In this document: positions 17,381-25,033 of the stretch, piece by piece
Layout: every line of letters begins with the position of its first letter
Position numbering within the stretch: the first letter of the stretch is position 1
Source of the DNA: an uncultured Eubacterium sp.
Lineage (GTDB): Bacteria > Bacillota > Clostridia > Lachnospirales > Lachnospiraceae
NCBI GenBank assembly: GCA_947090545.1
Contig: CAMUPC010000015.1
Span: 1-35,333 of the forward strand
DNA length: 35,333 nucleotides
Reading direction: 5' to 3'
The notes under the pieces: model-generated
The model's database searches: none
What the model was told of the DNA's origin: nothing
What the model saw: only the letters and a program-made list of their open reading frames with translations
Program-made: the position numbers and the translations under genes

Positions 17381-18301
17381 ATGAATAAAAAAAGAATTTT
17401 AATTGTTGGTGCCAGCGGATTTGTCGGTTCGGCTTTAAAACGGCGTCTAAAGAAAGATCAAACGCTTGAGGTATTTACACCGTCGTCAAAAGAGATGGAT
17501 GCACTGGATGGCCAAAGAGTCAGCAGTTTCCTTAGAGAAAATAAAATACAATATGTATACCATGCCGCGGCGAACCATGCGGGAATTGGGACGGGGATTT
17601 GCCGTCATCTATACTTTTTGGAATCAAATTTAATCATGAATTATAATCTCGTGAAAGCGTCTTACGAGAATGGAATTATAAAATTTATTACATTTGGTAC
17701 GTCCTGCTGTTATAACGATGAAACAAAATATGTGATGGATGAGGGTGATTATTGGAAAAACCGTTCAGAAAATACATATGGCACATGTAAAAGAGTGCTG
17801 CTGGAGCATCTGGAAAATCAGCAGCATATGGATTGGGTGTATTTGATTCCGCCAAATTTATATGGACCCGGAGATCATTTCGGCAAAAAAGATGCACATT
17901 TTATTCCGGCAACGATCAAAAAATTTGATGATGCGGTTTCCGATGGAACAAATGAGATTATGGTTTGGGGAGATGGAAGCCAGAAAAGGGATTTTGTCTA
18001 TATTGATGACTTGGTGGATATTTTGGAAAAATGCCTGCATACAAATGTACTTGATAAAAAAGCAGTCAATATTTCGACTGCTTTTGGAACCAGTATTAAA
18101 GAAGTTGTGCTGCTGATACAAAAATATATGGGATGCGGGCAGGTCAAAGTATGCTGGGATATAACCAAACCTACGGGTGTGAAGCAGAAAGTACTGGATC
18201 ATAGGCTGTTTTGCAGGATAATGCCGGACTTTGTATTTACCCGTATAGAAGAGGGGATTGCGAACACAGTGAACTGGCATATCAACAAAGAACAATGGTA
18301 A
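17381..18301 (+). CDS. NAD(P)-dependent sugar epimerase/reductase, GDP-fucose-synthase-like
   Basis: A 306-residue extended SDR protein. It has the GASGFVGS dinucleotide motif at residues 10-17, the catalytic YGTCK (YxxxK) near 130, and landmarks close to GDP-L-fucose synthase (WcaG/Fcl): PPNLYGPGDHF, HFIPA and VWGDGSQKRDFVYIDDL, with KPTGVKQKVLD near the end. In 6-deoxy-heptose pathways (Yersinia DmhB, Campylobacter MlghC) a reductase of this type reduces the 4-keto group of the GDP-6-deoxy-heptose intermediate. The dehydratase, cupin and heptose genes just downstream make that the most likely job; GDP-fucose synthesis is the alternative. It opens the nucleotide-heptose module, 19 bases after the GT-C gene. 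Confidence 0.8.
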   Translation: MNKKRILIVGASGFVGSALKRRLKKDQTLEVFTPSSKEMDALDGQRVSSFLRENKIQYVYHAAANHAGIGTGICRHLYFLESNLIMNYNLVKASYENGIIKFITFGTSCCYNDETKYVMDEGDYWKNRSENTYGTCKRVLLEHLENQQHMDWVYLIPPNLYGPGDHFGKKDAHFIPATIKKFDDAVSDGTNEIMVWGDGSQKRDFVYIDDLVDILEKCLHTNVLDKKAVNISTAFGTSIKEVVLLIQKYMGCGQVKVCWDITKPTGVKQKVLDHRLFCRIMPDFVFTRIEEGIANTVNWHINKEQW

Positions 18302-18341
18302 ACAATACTGCTTTCTAGCAGAAAGGAAGGATACAGAAGAA

Positions 18342-19424
18342 ATGGTGATTACACAGACTCCGTTTCGGATTTCATTTTTTGGCGGAGGAACAGATTTTGC
18401 AGAGTTTTATAGAGAACATGGGGGCAGCGTAATATCGACTACGTTTGACAAGTACTGTTATGTGACAGCCTCTCATCTTCCAAGATTTTTTGAGCATAAA
18501 AATTCTATTGTATACAGCAGGATCGAAAAAACAAACAGCGTGGAGGAGATCAGGCATCCTGCGGTACGAAATGCGATGAAATATTTAGATATGCATGAAT
18601 TAAGGCTTACTTATGATGCTGATCTGCCCGCGAGGTCGGGGCTTGGGACGAGCAGTTCTTTTGCAGTTGGTATGCTGAACGCATTTTATGCGATGAAGGG
18701 CAAACAGGTAGACAAGCATAAGCTGGCGGATGATGCCATTTATCTTGAGAGGACTTTGTGTCATGAAAGCGGAGGGATACAAGATCAAATCGCAGCTTCT
18801 TATGGCGGACTGAACCGGATTGACATGGATGCTGGAGGGTATACGGTAAAACCGGTTATTATTCCAAGAGAACGCAAACAAGATCTTAATGATTGTTTCA
18901 TGTTATTTTTTACAGGGCTTTCGAGATTCTCCAGCGATATTGCAAAGTCGCAGGCAGCATCTGTGAAACATAAGACTGCGGATCTTTTGGAAATGCTGCA
19001 ATTGGTAGATGAAGCAGAAAGAATCTTAGTGTCCAAATCGAACTTGAATGAATTTGGACGGTTGTTAGATTATACATGGAAACTAAAACGTGGGATTACA
19101 GATGAGATATCCACACATGAGATTGACGTGATCTATGAAAAAGCATTACGAGCGGGTGCAGTTGGCGGAAAGCTGCTTGGAGCAGGAGGAGGCGGTTTTA
19201 TGCTGTTTTATGCAGAACCGGATAAGCAGCGGTGCGTGAAGGAAGCGCTGGAAGGAATGTTGTATGTGCCGTTTGCATTTGAGAATACTGGAGCCAGGAT
19301 CTTATATTATCAGGACGAATTTTTTGATATTCATGAGCTTAGAAAATGCGGGGGGGGGGGTATTTATGAAGATAAAAGCATTGATCACCGGAATTACCGG
19401 AATGGTAGGTTCACATTTATGTGA
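18342..19424 (+). CDS. hddA: D-glycero-D-manno-heptose 7-phosphate kinase (GHMP family)
   Basis: A 360-residue GHMP kinase. TPFRISFFGGGTDFAEFY at the N-terminus is the HddA signature; the ATP loop ARSGLGTSSS lies at 96-105 and KLLGAGGGGF at 277-286. HddA phosphorylates the anomeric position of heptose 7-phosphate. The family normally ends shortly after the FENTGARILYY segment (about residue 325). Here the frame runs through an 11-G tract (19350-19360) and then 59 bases into the next gene in a different frame, adding about 21 unusual residues. One more G would end the protein at a TGA overlapping the next ATG; one fewer would fuse it in frame to the dehydratase. Next gene in pathway terms is gmhA at 20408. 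Confidence 0.88.
   Translation: MVITQTPFRISFFGGGTDFAEFYREHGGSVISTTFDKYCYVTASHLPRFFEHKNSIVYSRIEKTNSVEEIRHPAVRNAMKYLDMHELRLTYDADLPARSGLGTSSSFAVGMLNAFYAMKGKQVDKHKLADDAIYLERTLCHESGGIQDQIAASYGGLNRIDMDAGGYTVKPVIIPRERKQDLNDCFMLFFTGLSRFSSDIAKSQAASVKHKTADLLEMLQLVDEAERILVSKSNLNEFGRLLDYTWKLKRGITDEISTHEIDVIYEKALRAGAVGGKLLGAGGGGFMLFYAEPDKQRCVKEALEGMLYVPFAFENTGARILYYQDEFFDIHELRKCGGGGIYEDKSIDHRNYRNGRFTFM
19350..19360 (+). repeat. G11 homopolymer at the hddA-dehydratase junction
   Basis: Eleven consecutive G on the coding strand, five bases (TATTT) before the ATG of the dehydratase gene. It is both the 3' coding region of hddA and the only possible Shine-Dalgarno sequence for the next gene (G run pairing to CCUCC with one G-U). 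Frame outcomes: G11 gives hddA running 59 bases into the next gene; G12 gives an ATGA stop-start overlap; G10 gives one fused open frame. Length is prone to slippage and to sequencing error. Confidence 0.9.
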
Positions 19425-20403
19425 TTTTCTTCTTGAGAATACAGATTGGGATATTTATGGTGTATGCAGGTGGCGCAGCCCGCTTGACAATGTCGGGCAT
19501 TTGTTACAGAGAGTGAATCAGAAGGACAGGGTTTATTTTGAATATGCAGATTTAAACGATCAGATTTCTTTGTTGACAGTGTTTGAGAAAGTGAGGCCGG
19601 ATTATATCTTTCACCTTGCAGCACAGAGTTATCCGCTGACCAGCTTTACTGCACCGATTGATACGTTAAATACAAATATATTGGGAACCTGTAGGCTGTT
19701 AGAAAGTATTAGGAATGTGATGGTATCGGAAAATGGTGGTTATCAGCCTTTGATTCACGTGTGCGCATCTTCGGAGGTTTTTGGAAAAATACCTGAGGAT
19801 AAAAAGCCGGACAAAGGAATCCATGAAGAATGCCCATTTCATCCAGCATCACCATATGCCGTATCAAAGGCTGGCACAGATTTGCTCGGACGTTATTATG
19901 CGCAGGCATATGGCATGAAGGTTATGACAACGAGGATGTTTACACATACAGGCCCAAGGAGAGGAGATGTATTTCACGAGTCTACCTTTGCCAAACAGAT
20001 TGCAATGATCGAAGCTGGCTTGATGCAGCCGGAGGTTCAGGTTGGAAATTTAAAATCTTTGCGCACGTATGCAGATGTACGTGACGCAGTGCGTGCATAT
20101 TATATGCTTGTAACGGTGAATCCAATTCCAGGCGAATATTATAATATCGGAGGTTCGTATACTTGCGAGGTTGGAGATACGCTGCATACGCTCCTTTCAA
20201 TGTCGCCAATCAAGGATACCATCAGGATTGTAGAAGATCCTGGCAGGCTAAGGCCTGTTGATGCAGACCTGCAAGTGCCGGATTGCAGAAAATTTAAAAT
20301 GCATACCGGATGGGAGCCTCAGATTTCCTATGAGAAAACGATGATGGATTTGCTCAACTACTGGAGAGAAAGGGTCAGAAAAGAGAATTTTCTGACACGG
20401 TAA
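19366..20403 (+). CDS. GDP-mannose 4,6-dehydratase-like enzyme, probably GDP-heptose 4,6-dehydratase (DmhA-like)
   Basis: A 345-residue extended SDR enzyme. It has TGITGMVGS near residue 8, an HLAAQSYP segment near 85, the catalytic CASSEVFG (S/E) near 128, and YAVSK (YxxxK) near 165, with TRMFTHTGPRRG and VGNLKSLRTYADVRD typical of GDP-mannose dehydratases. Between hddA and gmhA it most likely acts on GDP-D-glycero-D-manno-heptose, as DmhA of Yersinia and Campylobacter does, giving a 4-keto-6-deoxy intermediate. GDP-mannose as substrate cannot be excluded. I chose ATG 19366; a longer frame from 19264 only reads through hddA out of frame. Its ribosome site is the G11 tract, so expression may depend on tract length or on coupling to hddA translation. 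Confidence 0.82.
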   Translation: MKIKALITGITGMVGSHLCDFLLENTDWDIYGVCRWRSPLDNVGHLLQRVNQKDRVYFEYADLNDQISLLTVFEKVRPDYIFHLAAQSYPLTSFTAPIDTLNTNILGTCRLLESIRNVMVSENGGYQPLIHVCASSEVFGKIPEDKKPDKGIHEECPFHPASPYAVSKAGTDLLGRYYAQAYGMKVMTTRMFTHTGPRRGDVFHESTFAKQIAMIEAGLMQPEVQVGNLKSLRTYADVRDAVRAYYMLVTVNPIPGEYYNIGGSYTCEVGDTLHTLLSMSPIKDTIRIVEDPGRLRPVDADLQVPDCRKFKMHTGWEPQISYEKTMMDLLNYWRERVRKENFLTR

Positions 20404-20407
20404 GGAA

Positions 20408-21046
20408 ATGAAAGCAGGTACAAAACAAATTTTTGATACATATTGTAATAAATATGATTTTATAGACACGATAAAAGGCAGTATCATCACAGCATTTGAA
20501 TGTTTAGTGGATAGTTTTTTGAATGGAAACAAGCTTTTAGTTTGCGGGAACGGGGGAAGTTGTTCGGATGCAGACCATATTGCAGGAGAACTGATGAAAG
20601 GGTTTCTTAGAAAACGGCAGTTAAAAAATGCAGATGCATTACTGGATTTTGGAGAGGAAGGAGAATATCTTTTAAAAAATCTACAGGGCGGGCTGCCAGT
20701 CGTCAATCTGGGGGCAAATATGTCTCTTGTGACAGCGGTTATGAATGATATGGATGGAAAACTGATCTTTGCCCAGCAGGTATATGCACTTGGCAAAAAA
20801 GGCGATGTTTTGCTTGGAATCAGCACATCAGGGAATTCCCTGGATGTATTGTACGCTGGAATGGCAGCAAAGATAATGGGAATAAAAGTGATCGGTTTAA
20901 CGGGACAACAAGGCGGGAAAATAGCAGGCTTGACAGAATGTGCAATGATGGCTCCATCTAATTGTACGCCGGATATCCAGAATATGCATACCGTTATTTA
21001 CCATTTGCTCTGTGCGGCGATTGAAAATGAATTTTGGGATATTTAA
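20408..21046 (+). CDS. gmhA: Sedoheptulose-7-phosphate isomerase
   Basis: A 212-residue SIS-domain protein with the GmhA pattern: LLVCGNGGSCSDADHIAGE near residues 43-61 (substrate and metal site), LGANMSLVTAVMNDM near 102, and ISTSGNSLDVL near 138. It converts sedoheptulose 7-phosphate into D-glycero-D-manno-heptose 7-phosphate, the first committed step of nucleotide-heptose synthesis. It begins four bases after the dehydratase stop; AAGGAAATG places the ribosome site very close to the start, which suggests coupling. Together with hddA and the fused guanylyltransferase/phosphatase at 290 it completes the four activities leading to GDP-heptose. Confidence 0.9.
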   Translation: MKAGTKQIFDTYCNKYDFIDTIKGSIITAFECLVDSFLNGNKLLVCGNGGSCSDADHIAGELMKGFLRKRQLKNADALLDFGEEGEYLLKNLQGGLPVVNLGANMSLVTAVMNDMDGKLIFAQQVYALGKKGDVLLGISTSGNSLDVLYAGMAAKIMGIKVIGLTGQQGGKIAGLTECAMMAPSNCTPDIQNMHTVIYHLLCAAIENEFWDI

Positions 21047-21074
21047 GAATGATATCGAGGGGAAAGGAAACGGG

Positions 21075-21434
21075 ATGATAAAGATCATAGAGCCCGATTT
21101 TATACATACGGATGAAAGAGGGAAGCTGGTGCAGATGGTTCATAGTGGGTGGAGTCAGGTAAATGTAATTACTTCAAAGGCGGATGCAGCCAGGGGAGGA
21201 CATTACCATAAGGTGAATCAGGAGTTATTTTATGTTGTAAACGGCAGATTTCGGGTAAGAGTGAGAAAAGAAGAAAAAGAAGAGGAGTATCTGTTTGCAG
21301 AAGGAGATATGTTTTTAATACCAGAATATGTCATTCATGATTTTTATTATGAGAAAGATACCGTTATTATAAGTATGTACAGTAGAGGCGTTATGCTAAG
21401 CGATGGGCAAATGGATTTATATGTCACAGATTGA
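21075..21434 (+). CDS. Cupin-fold sugar ketoisomerase/epimerase-like protein
   Basis: A 119-residue single-domain cupin. The core GGHYHKVNQELFYVVNGRF and the later GDMFLIPEYVIHDFYY contain the histidines expected of the fold. It resembles the WxcM/FdtA group (3,4-ketoisomerases) and small sugar 3-epimerases that act on 4-keto-6-deoxy nucleotide sugars. Set between GmhA and downstream transferases, it probably modifies the product of the dehydratase before reduction, like the epimerase step of the Campylobacter 6-deoxy-heptose pathway, although MlghB belongs to the RmlC family. ATG 21075 has AAAGGAAA upstream; an upstream frame from 21012 would overlap gmhA. Confidence 0.65.
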   Translation: MIKIIEPDFIHTDERGKLVQMVHSGWSQVNVITSKADAARGGHYHKVNQELFYVVNGRFRVRVRKEEKEEEYLFAEGDMFLIPEYVIHDFYYEKDTVIISMYSRGVMLSDGQMDLYVTD

Positions 21435-21481
21435 CCAGGCGTTGTCTCAACCAGGCATAGCAAGAAAGGAGGATGAGTGCA

Positions 21482-22294
21482 ATGCGTATGACAGAGGAAA
21501 TTCCTGTATATAAAGAGCAGATTTATTTTGATAAAAAGAACAAATACTGTCTGTTAATCCCTTTGTATAATGAAAAAGAACGATACCGCAGACAGGTGAA
21601 GCATATGCAGAGGGGAAATGTTTTTAAGAAAGTAGATGTAGTGATCTGTGACGGAAATTCCAATGACGGATTGACAGACGGAGATTTTTTGCGCAGCAGC
21701 GGACACAGGGCAGTTTTAGTTCGTAAAGGAAAAGGCAGATATTCTACTGATTTGCAAATGGGGTATGCTTGGGCATTGTCACAAGGATATGAAGGAATGA
21801 TCTCTGTAGACGGTAATAATAAGGACGATGTTTCTAATGGAATCGATTTATTTATATCTAAGCTGGAAGAAGGATATGGTTATGTGCAGGGATCAAGATT
21901 TATAAAAGGCGGAAGGGGAATACGAACACCTTTGAGCCGGTATTTGGCAATGAAGCTGATTACACAGCCAGTGATGACATATTGTGCAGGCTTTAAACTG
22001 ACGGATACGGCAAATGGATTTAAGGCATATTCCAGAGAATTTTTGCAGGATCAGGATGTGCAGCCTTTTCGTAATATCTTTTATGGATATGAGCTGATTT
22101 ATTATCTGCCTGTAAAAGCCTGCCGTTTAGGTTATAAGGTTACAGAAGTACCTGTTACAAGAATTTATCCTAAAAACGGCGAGGTGCCGACAAAGGTAGG
22201 AGGGATGAAAGGGAATCTGTATATACTGAGTATCTTATGGAAGATGATATGGAAAAGATATGAACCAATAAAGAAAATAGGAAAGGCTAAATAA
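21482..22294 (+). CDS. GT2-family glycosyltransferase, polyprenyl-phosphate sugar synthase-like
   Basis: A 270-residue GT-A enzyme. LIPLYNEKE near residue 27 starts the fold, VICDGNSNDG near 55 and ISVDGNNKDD near 105 are the acidic donor-binding motifs, and QGSRFIKGGRG near 138 and TDTANGFKAYSREF near 175 match dolichyl-phosphate mannose synthase (DPM1)-like proteins. Such enzymes charge a polyprenyl phosphate with a sugar on the inside; GT-C enzymes use it outside. Two GT-C-like genes in this locus make that role attractive. There is no clear C-terminal membrane domain. ATG 21482 follows AGGAGG by nine bases; ATG 21473 touches the same site and is less likely. Confidence 0.75.
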   Translation: MRMTEEIPVYKEQIYFDKKNKYCLLIPLYNEKERYRRQVKHMQRGNVFKKVDVVICDGNSNDGLTDGDFLRSSGHRAVLVRKGKGRYSTDLQMGYAWALSQGYEGMISVDGNNKDDVSNGIDLFISKLEEGYGYVQGSRFIKGGRGIRTPLSRYLAMKLITQPVMTYCAGFKLTDTANGFKAYSREFLQDQDVQPFRNIFYGYELIYYLPVKACRLGYKVTEVPVTRIYPKNGEVPTKVGGMKGNLYILSILWKMIWKRYEPIKKIGKAK

Positions 22295-22350
22295 GAAATC
22301 TGTATGGATGTATCCCAATGAAAGAGAGGAGCAGGAGGAAGGATCGGATC

Positions 22351-24168
22351 ATGATGAAAGAAAATAGGATCGGTCTATTGAAAATGACTGTTGCGGTTCT
22401 GTTAGGAATGTATTTTTCAATGATATTTACGAATATAATTTCACCTAAAGTACAAGTATTTATTGATACTGCAAAAGTTTCTTCGGATCAATCGGTACAA
22501 GTATTTATTTATGATCGGGAATACGAGACGATTGATCCAGATGAAAACGGGTATTATACCTATTCTGCTGAAATATATGGGAAACCATATGATTTGGTTT
22601 TTAAAATAAATGCTTCTGGCTTGGAGTGTTCCAAAATGCAAGGGGGGGGGTACTACGATGTTGAGAAAATATCCGATATTACATCGTATTCGCTGTATCA
22701 GGACGTATATTGTGTAAAGCTAAATGCGGCCAGCAAGTGGCATCTCGTTGTTTTTACTGTTTACAGTGTTCTGTTTAGTGTTCTTTTTTGGGGTATTCTA
22801 AAAAAAGAAATTTTTGCTGGCAAGCAGTATACGCATGTGCTGACTTATTCTCATACAGCATTTTTGCATATTGGATGGAAGCCGGTAATGGTTTCGATGA
22901 TTGCGGCATTGGCATCTCTTGCGGTTTATTATGGATGCGATTTGAACGTATTGTCGGAGACAATCATTCTTTATCAAAAGGGAATCGATTTTTATCAGAT
23001 GTTTGCAGCACTGAATGATTATAAACAGGCTGGGCTGCTGATGTGGCAGTATGACGGATCGATGTTTGCTGGTTATCATTTCGTATCTTATTTGATTTAC
23101 CCGTTTCTGCATTATTTTGATCCGCACCAGTACCATTGGATACAGGCAGCTTGTTATAAGCTTTTTCATATGGCATTATATAATCTGTTGGTTTTATCTG
23201 TCATCAGTTATCTTGCTGATCATGATTTTATATCGGAAAGTAAAATAAAAAAGGTATATTATTGGTCTGTATTTAATCCGCTCACATTTTATGTCGCGAT
23301 TTTATTTATACAGTTTGATATGCTGCCGGCTTATTGTATTACGCTAGGGGTTTTGCTGCTGAGCAAATTACAAAATAAGAAGAGATTGTCGGCTATGCTG
23401 CTGGCGTTTGGAATTTCCTGCAAAATGACAATGTTTTTACTGATTCCGCTGCTTGCATTTTTGATTGTGTTTGTAATGCTACAGCAAAGAAAGCAGATGA
23501 AGAAGCAGAAGCTGTGTTTTTTTGCAGTCTTATGTATGCTGCTGGCTGTTTTTTTGGTTCTTCCAAGGATATTAAGGACGCCGTTGTCTGCCGCTTTGGG
23601 GCATTTGGCTCAGGCGGAAAGGATTTGGTTTACAACCATTCCATATGCGCCGGAAGTATTTTTATTTGTGGCAGTTTTCGGGCTTGCGGTACTGCATATT
23701 TTTCATCTGTGCAGCGTACACCTTGGGATCAAAAAAGAGAGGATGATTCTGAATACTTTATATGGCATCGGTGCAGTTGTTTTGATCTTTTCTTTTGCGA
23801 CCTTGGCAACTCCTGCGTTTTTTCTTGAAACAATTCCGGCGTTTGTTCTTTTCTATGCGTCGGCTGAAGATGATTTCCAATCCTTTTGGTTTGGCATTTT
23901 GGGTATGATGATTGCGGCGAATATGATGTTTATGCCGGAAGGCGATATTACGGCTTCTTTGCTTTTTATAGGAAAGCAGCCTGTATTTACGTCTATTTGC
24001 AGGATGATGGAGCAGATGGGGCAGGGAGTCCGTTGGAATTCGTTGCTTCATACGATTTCATCATCTGCAATGTTTGCTTATGCAGTGATTTTTGCAAAAA
24101 AAGGAAAGCTGCTTTTGCAAAGTCATGAAAAAGAAAACGGAGAGGAGATGAAATCATGGATAAAATAA
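22351..24168 (+). CDS. GT-C-like membrane glycosyltransferase with in-frame G9 tract
   Basis: A 605-residue membrane protein. One N-terminal helix is followed by an extracytoplasmic segment of roughly 100 residues and then about ten hydrophobic segments. YWSVFNPLTFYVAILFIQFD near the middle matches the pattern of GT-C / GT87-like mannosyltransferases, as does the CKMTMFLLIPLLAF helix. It would transfer a lipid-linked sugar to the exported glycan. Codons 98-100 are GGG GGG GGG (22642-22650) in the extracytoplasmic segment; G10 would stop four codons later and G8 about 20 codons later. The present sequence is the full-length state. ATG 22351 has AAGGA seven bases upstream; a start at 22318 would add 11 residues but has no good site. 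Confidence 0.72.
   Translation: MMKENRIGLLKMTVAVLLGMYFSMIFTNIISPKVQVFIDTAKVSSDQSVQVFIYDREYETIDPDENGYYTYSAEIYGKPYDLVFKINASGLECSKMQGGGYYDVEKISDITSYSLYQDVYCVKLNAASKWHLVVFTVYSVLFSVLFWGILKKEIFAGKQYTHVLTYSHTAFLHIGWKPVMVSMIAALASLAVYYGCDLNVLSETIILYQKGIDFYQMFAALNDYKQAGLLMWQYDGSMFAGYHFVSYLIYPFLHYFDPHQYHWIQAACYKLFHMALYNLLVLSVISYLADHDFISESKIKKVYYWSVFNPLTFYVAILFIQFDMLPAYCITLGVLLLSKLQNKKRLSAMLLAFGISCKMTMFLLIPLLAFLIVFVMLQQRKQMKKQKLCFFAVLCMLLAVFLVLPRILRTPLSAALGHLAQAERIWFTTIPYAPEVFLFVAVFGLAVLHIFHLCSVHLGIKKERMILNTLYGIGAVVLIFSFATLATPAFFLETIPAFVLFYASAEDDFQSFWFGILGMMIAANMMFMPEGDITASLLFIGKQPVFTSICRMMEQMGQGVRWNSLLHTISSSAMFAYAVIFAKKGKLLLQSHEKENGEEMKSWIK
22642..22650 (+). repeat. G9 homopolymer in the GT-C gene
   Basis: Nine G on the coding strand forming three glycine codons (98-100). 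At nine the frame is open; eight or ten shift to an early stop. Typical size and placement of a slipped-strand contingency tract. Confidence 0.9.
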
Positions 24169-25019
24169 AAGCATGGTTAAAACTGCTCCGGGTTCGGCAT
24201 TATATCAAAAATGCATTCATCTTTTTTCCGTTATTTTTCAGCGGAAGATTTTATACTGTTCATATGGATTTGGTTCTTGCTGGGAGTATTGTTTTTTCCT
24301 TTGTTTCGTCGATCGTATATGTGGTCAACGATATCAATGATATAGAAAAAGACAGGGTACATCCGGTAAAATGCAGCCGGCCTCTGCCAGCGGGAGATTT
24401 GAGTATTCGTGAGGCGAAAGCCGCAATAGCAGTGCTTTTCATACTGACAGGCATTCTTTTTTGCTTATTTCATTTAGATTTGCTGTCTTTGTGCATTGTT
24501 TTGGGATATTTGCTTTTGAACCTGTTTTACAGCAAATATGCGAAAAATATTCCTGTTGTAGATGTATTGATCCTGGCGTCTGGTTATTTGCTAAGGGTAT
24601 TTTACGGAGCGGAACTGGCAGGGGTGAAGGTATCGGAATGGATGTATTTTACAGTACTTTTTGGAGCTTTGTTTATGGGGCTTGGAAAAAGGCGGGGAGA
24701 AACCAGATGTATAGATGGCGGGCATTCCAGAAAAGTATTGCAGTATTATAATGAACAATTTCTGGATAAAAATATGTATCTGTCTTTGGCAGTTACGATT
24801 GTATTTTATGCTTTGTGGTGTGTTTCAGAAGAGGTTTCTTCGATGTATCCGCAGATGATCTGGACTACGATTTTGGTATACGCAATCTGTATGAAATATA
24901 CGTTGATTTTGGAAAAAGGCTCGGATGGAGACCCGGTGTCAGTTCTTTTTGCAGACAAGGTGCTTTTAGGAATGGTTGCAGGGTTTGCGGTTATTATTTT
25001 ATGGATGATGTATGGATAA
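24156..25019 (+). CDS. UbiA-family prenyltransferase, polyprenyl-phosphate phosphoribosyltransferase-like
   Basis: A 287-residue membrane protein with about eight hydrophobic helices. VNDINDIEKDRVHP near 57 is the first aspartate-rich motif, followed by the SRPLPAGDLS landmark. These features, and the start LLRVRHYIKNAFIFFPLFF, match the decaprenyl-phosphate phosphoribosyltransferase (Rv3806c-like) branch of UbiA rather than quinone enzymes. That branch makes polyprenyl-phosphoryl-5-phosphoribose from PRPP, a donor precursor of ribofuranose or arabinofuranose. In this locus it would supply a pentofuranosyl lipid donor. It overlaps the GT-C gene by 13 bases. The phosphatase needed to remove phosphate 5 was not recognised nearby. 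Confidence 0.75.
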   Translation: MDKIKAWLKLLRVRHYIKNAFIFFPLFFSGRFYTVHMDLVLAGSIVFSFVSSIVYVVNDINDIEKDRVHPVKCSRPLPAGDLSIREAKAAIAVLFILTGILFCLFHLDLLSLCIVLGYLLLNLFYSKYAKNIPVVDVLILASGYLLRVFYGAELAGVKVSEWMYFTVLFGALFMGLGKRRGETRCIDGGHSRKVLQYYNEQFLDKNMYLSLAVTIVFYALWCVSEEVSSMYPQMIWTTILVYAICMKYTLILEKGSDGDPVSVLFADKVLLGMVAGFAVIILWMMYG

Positions 25020-25033
25020 AGGGGTGCAGGCGC

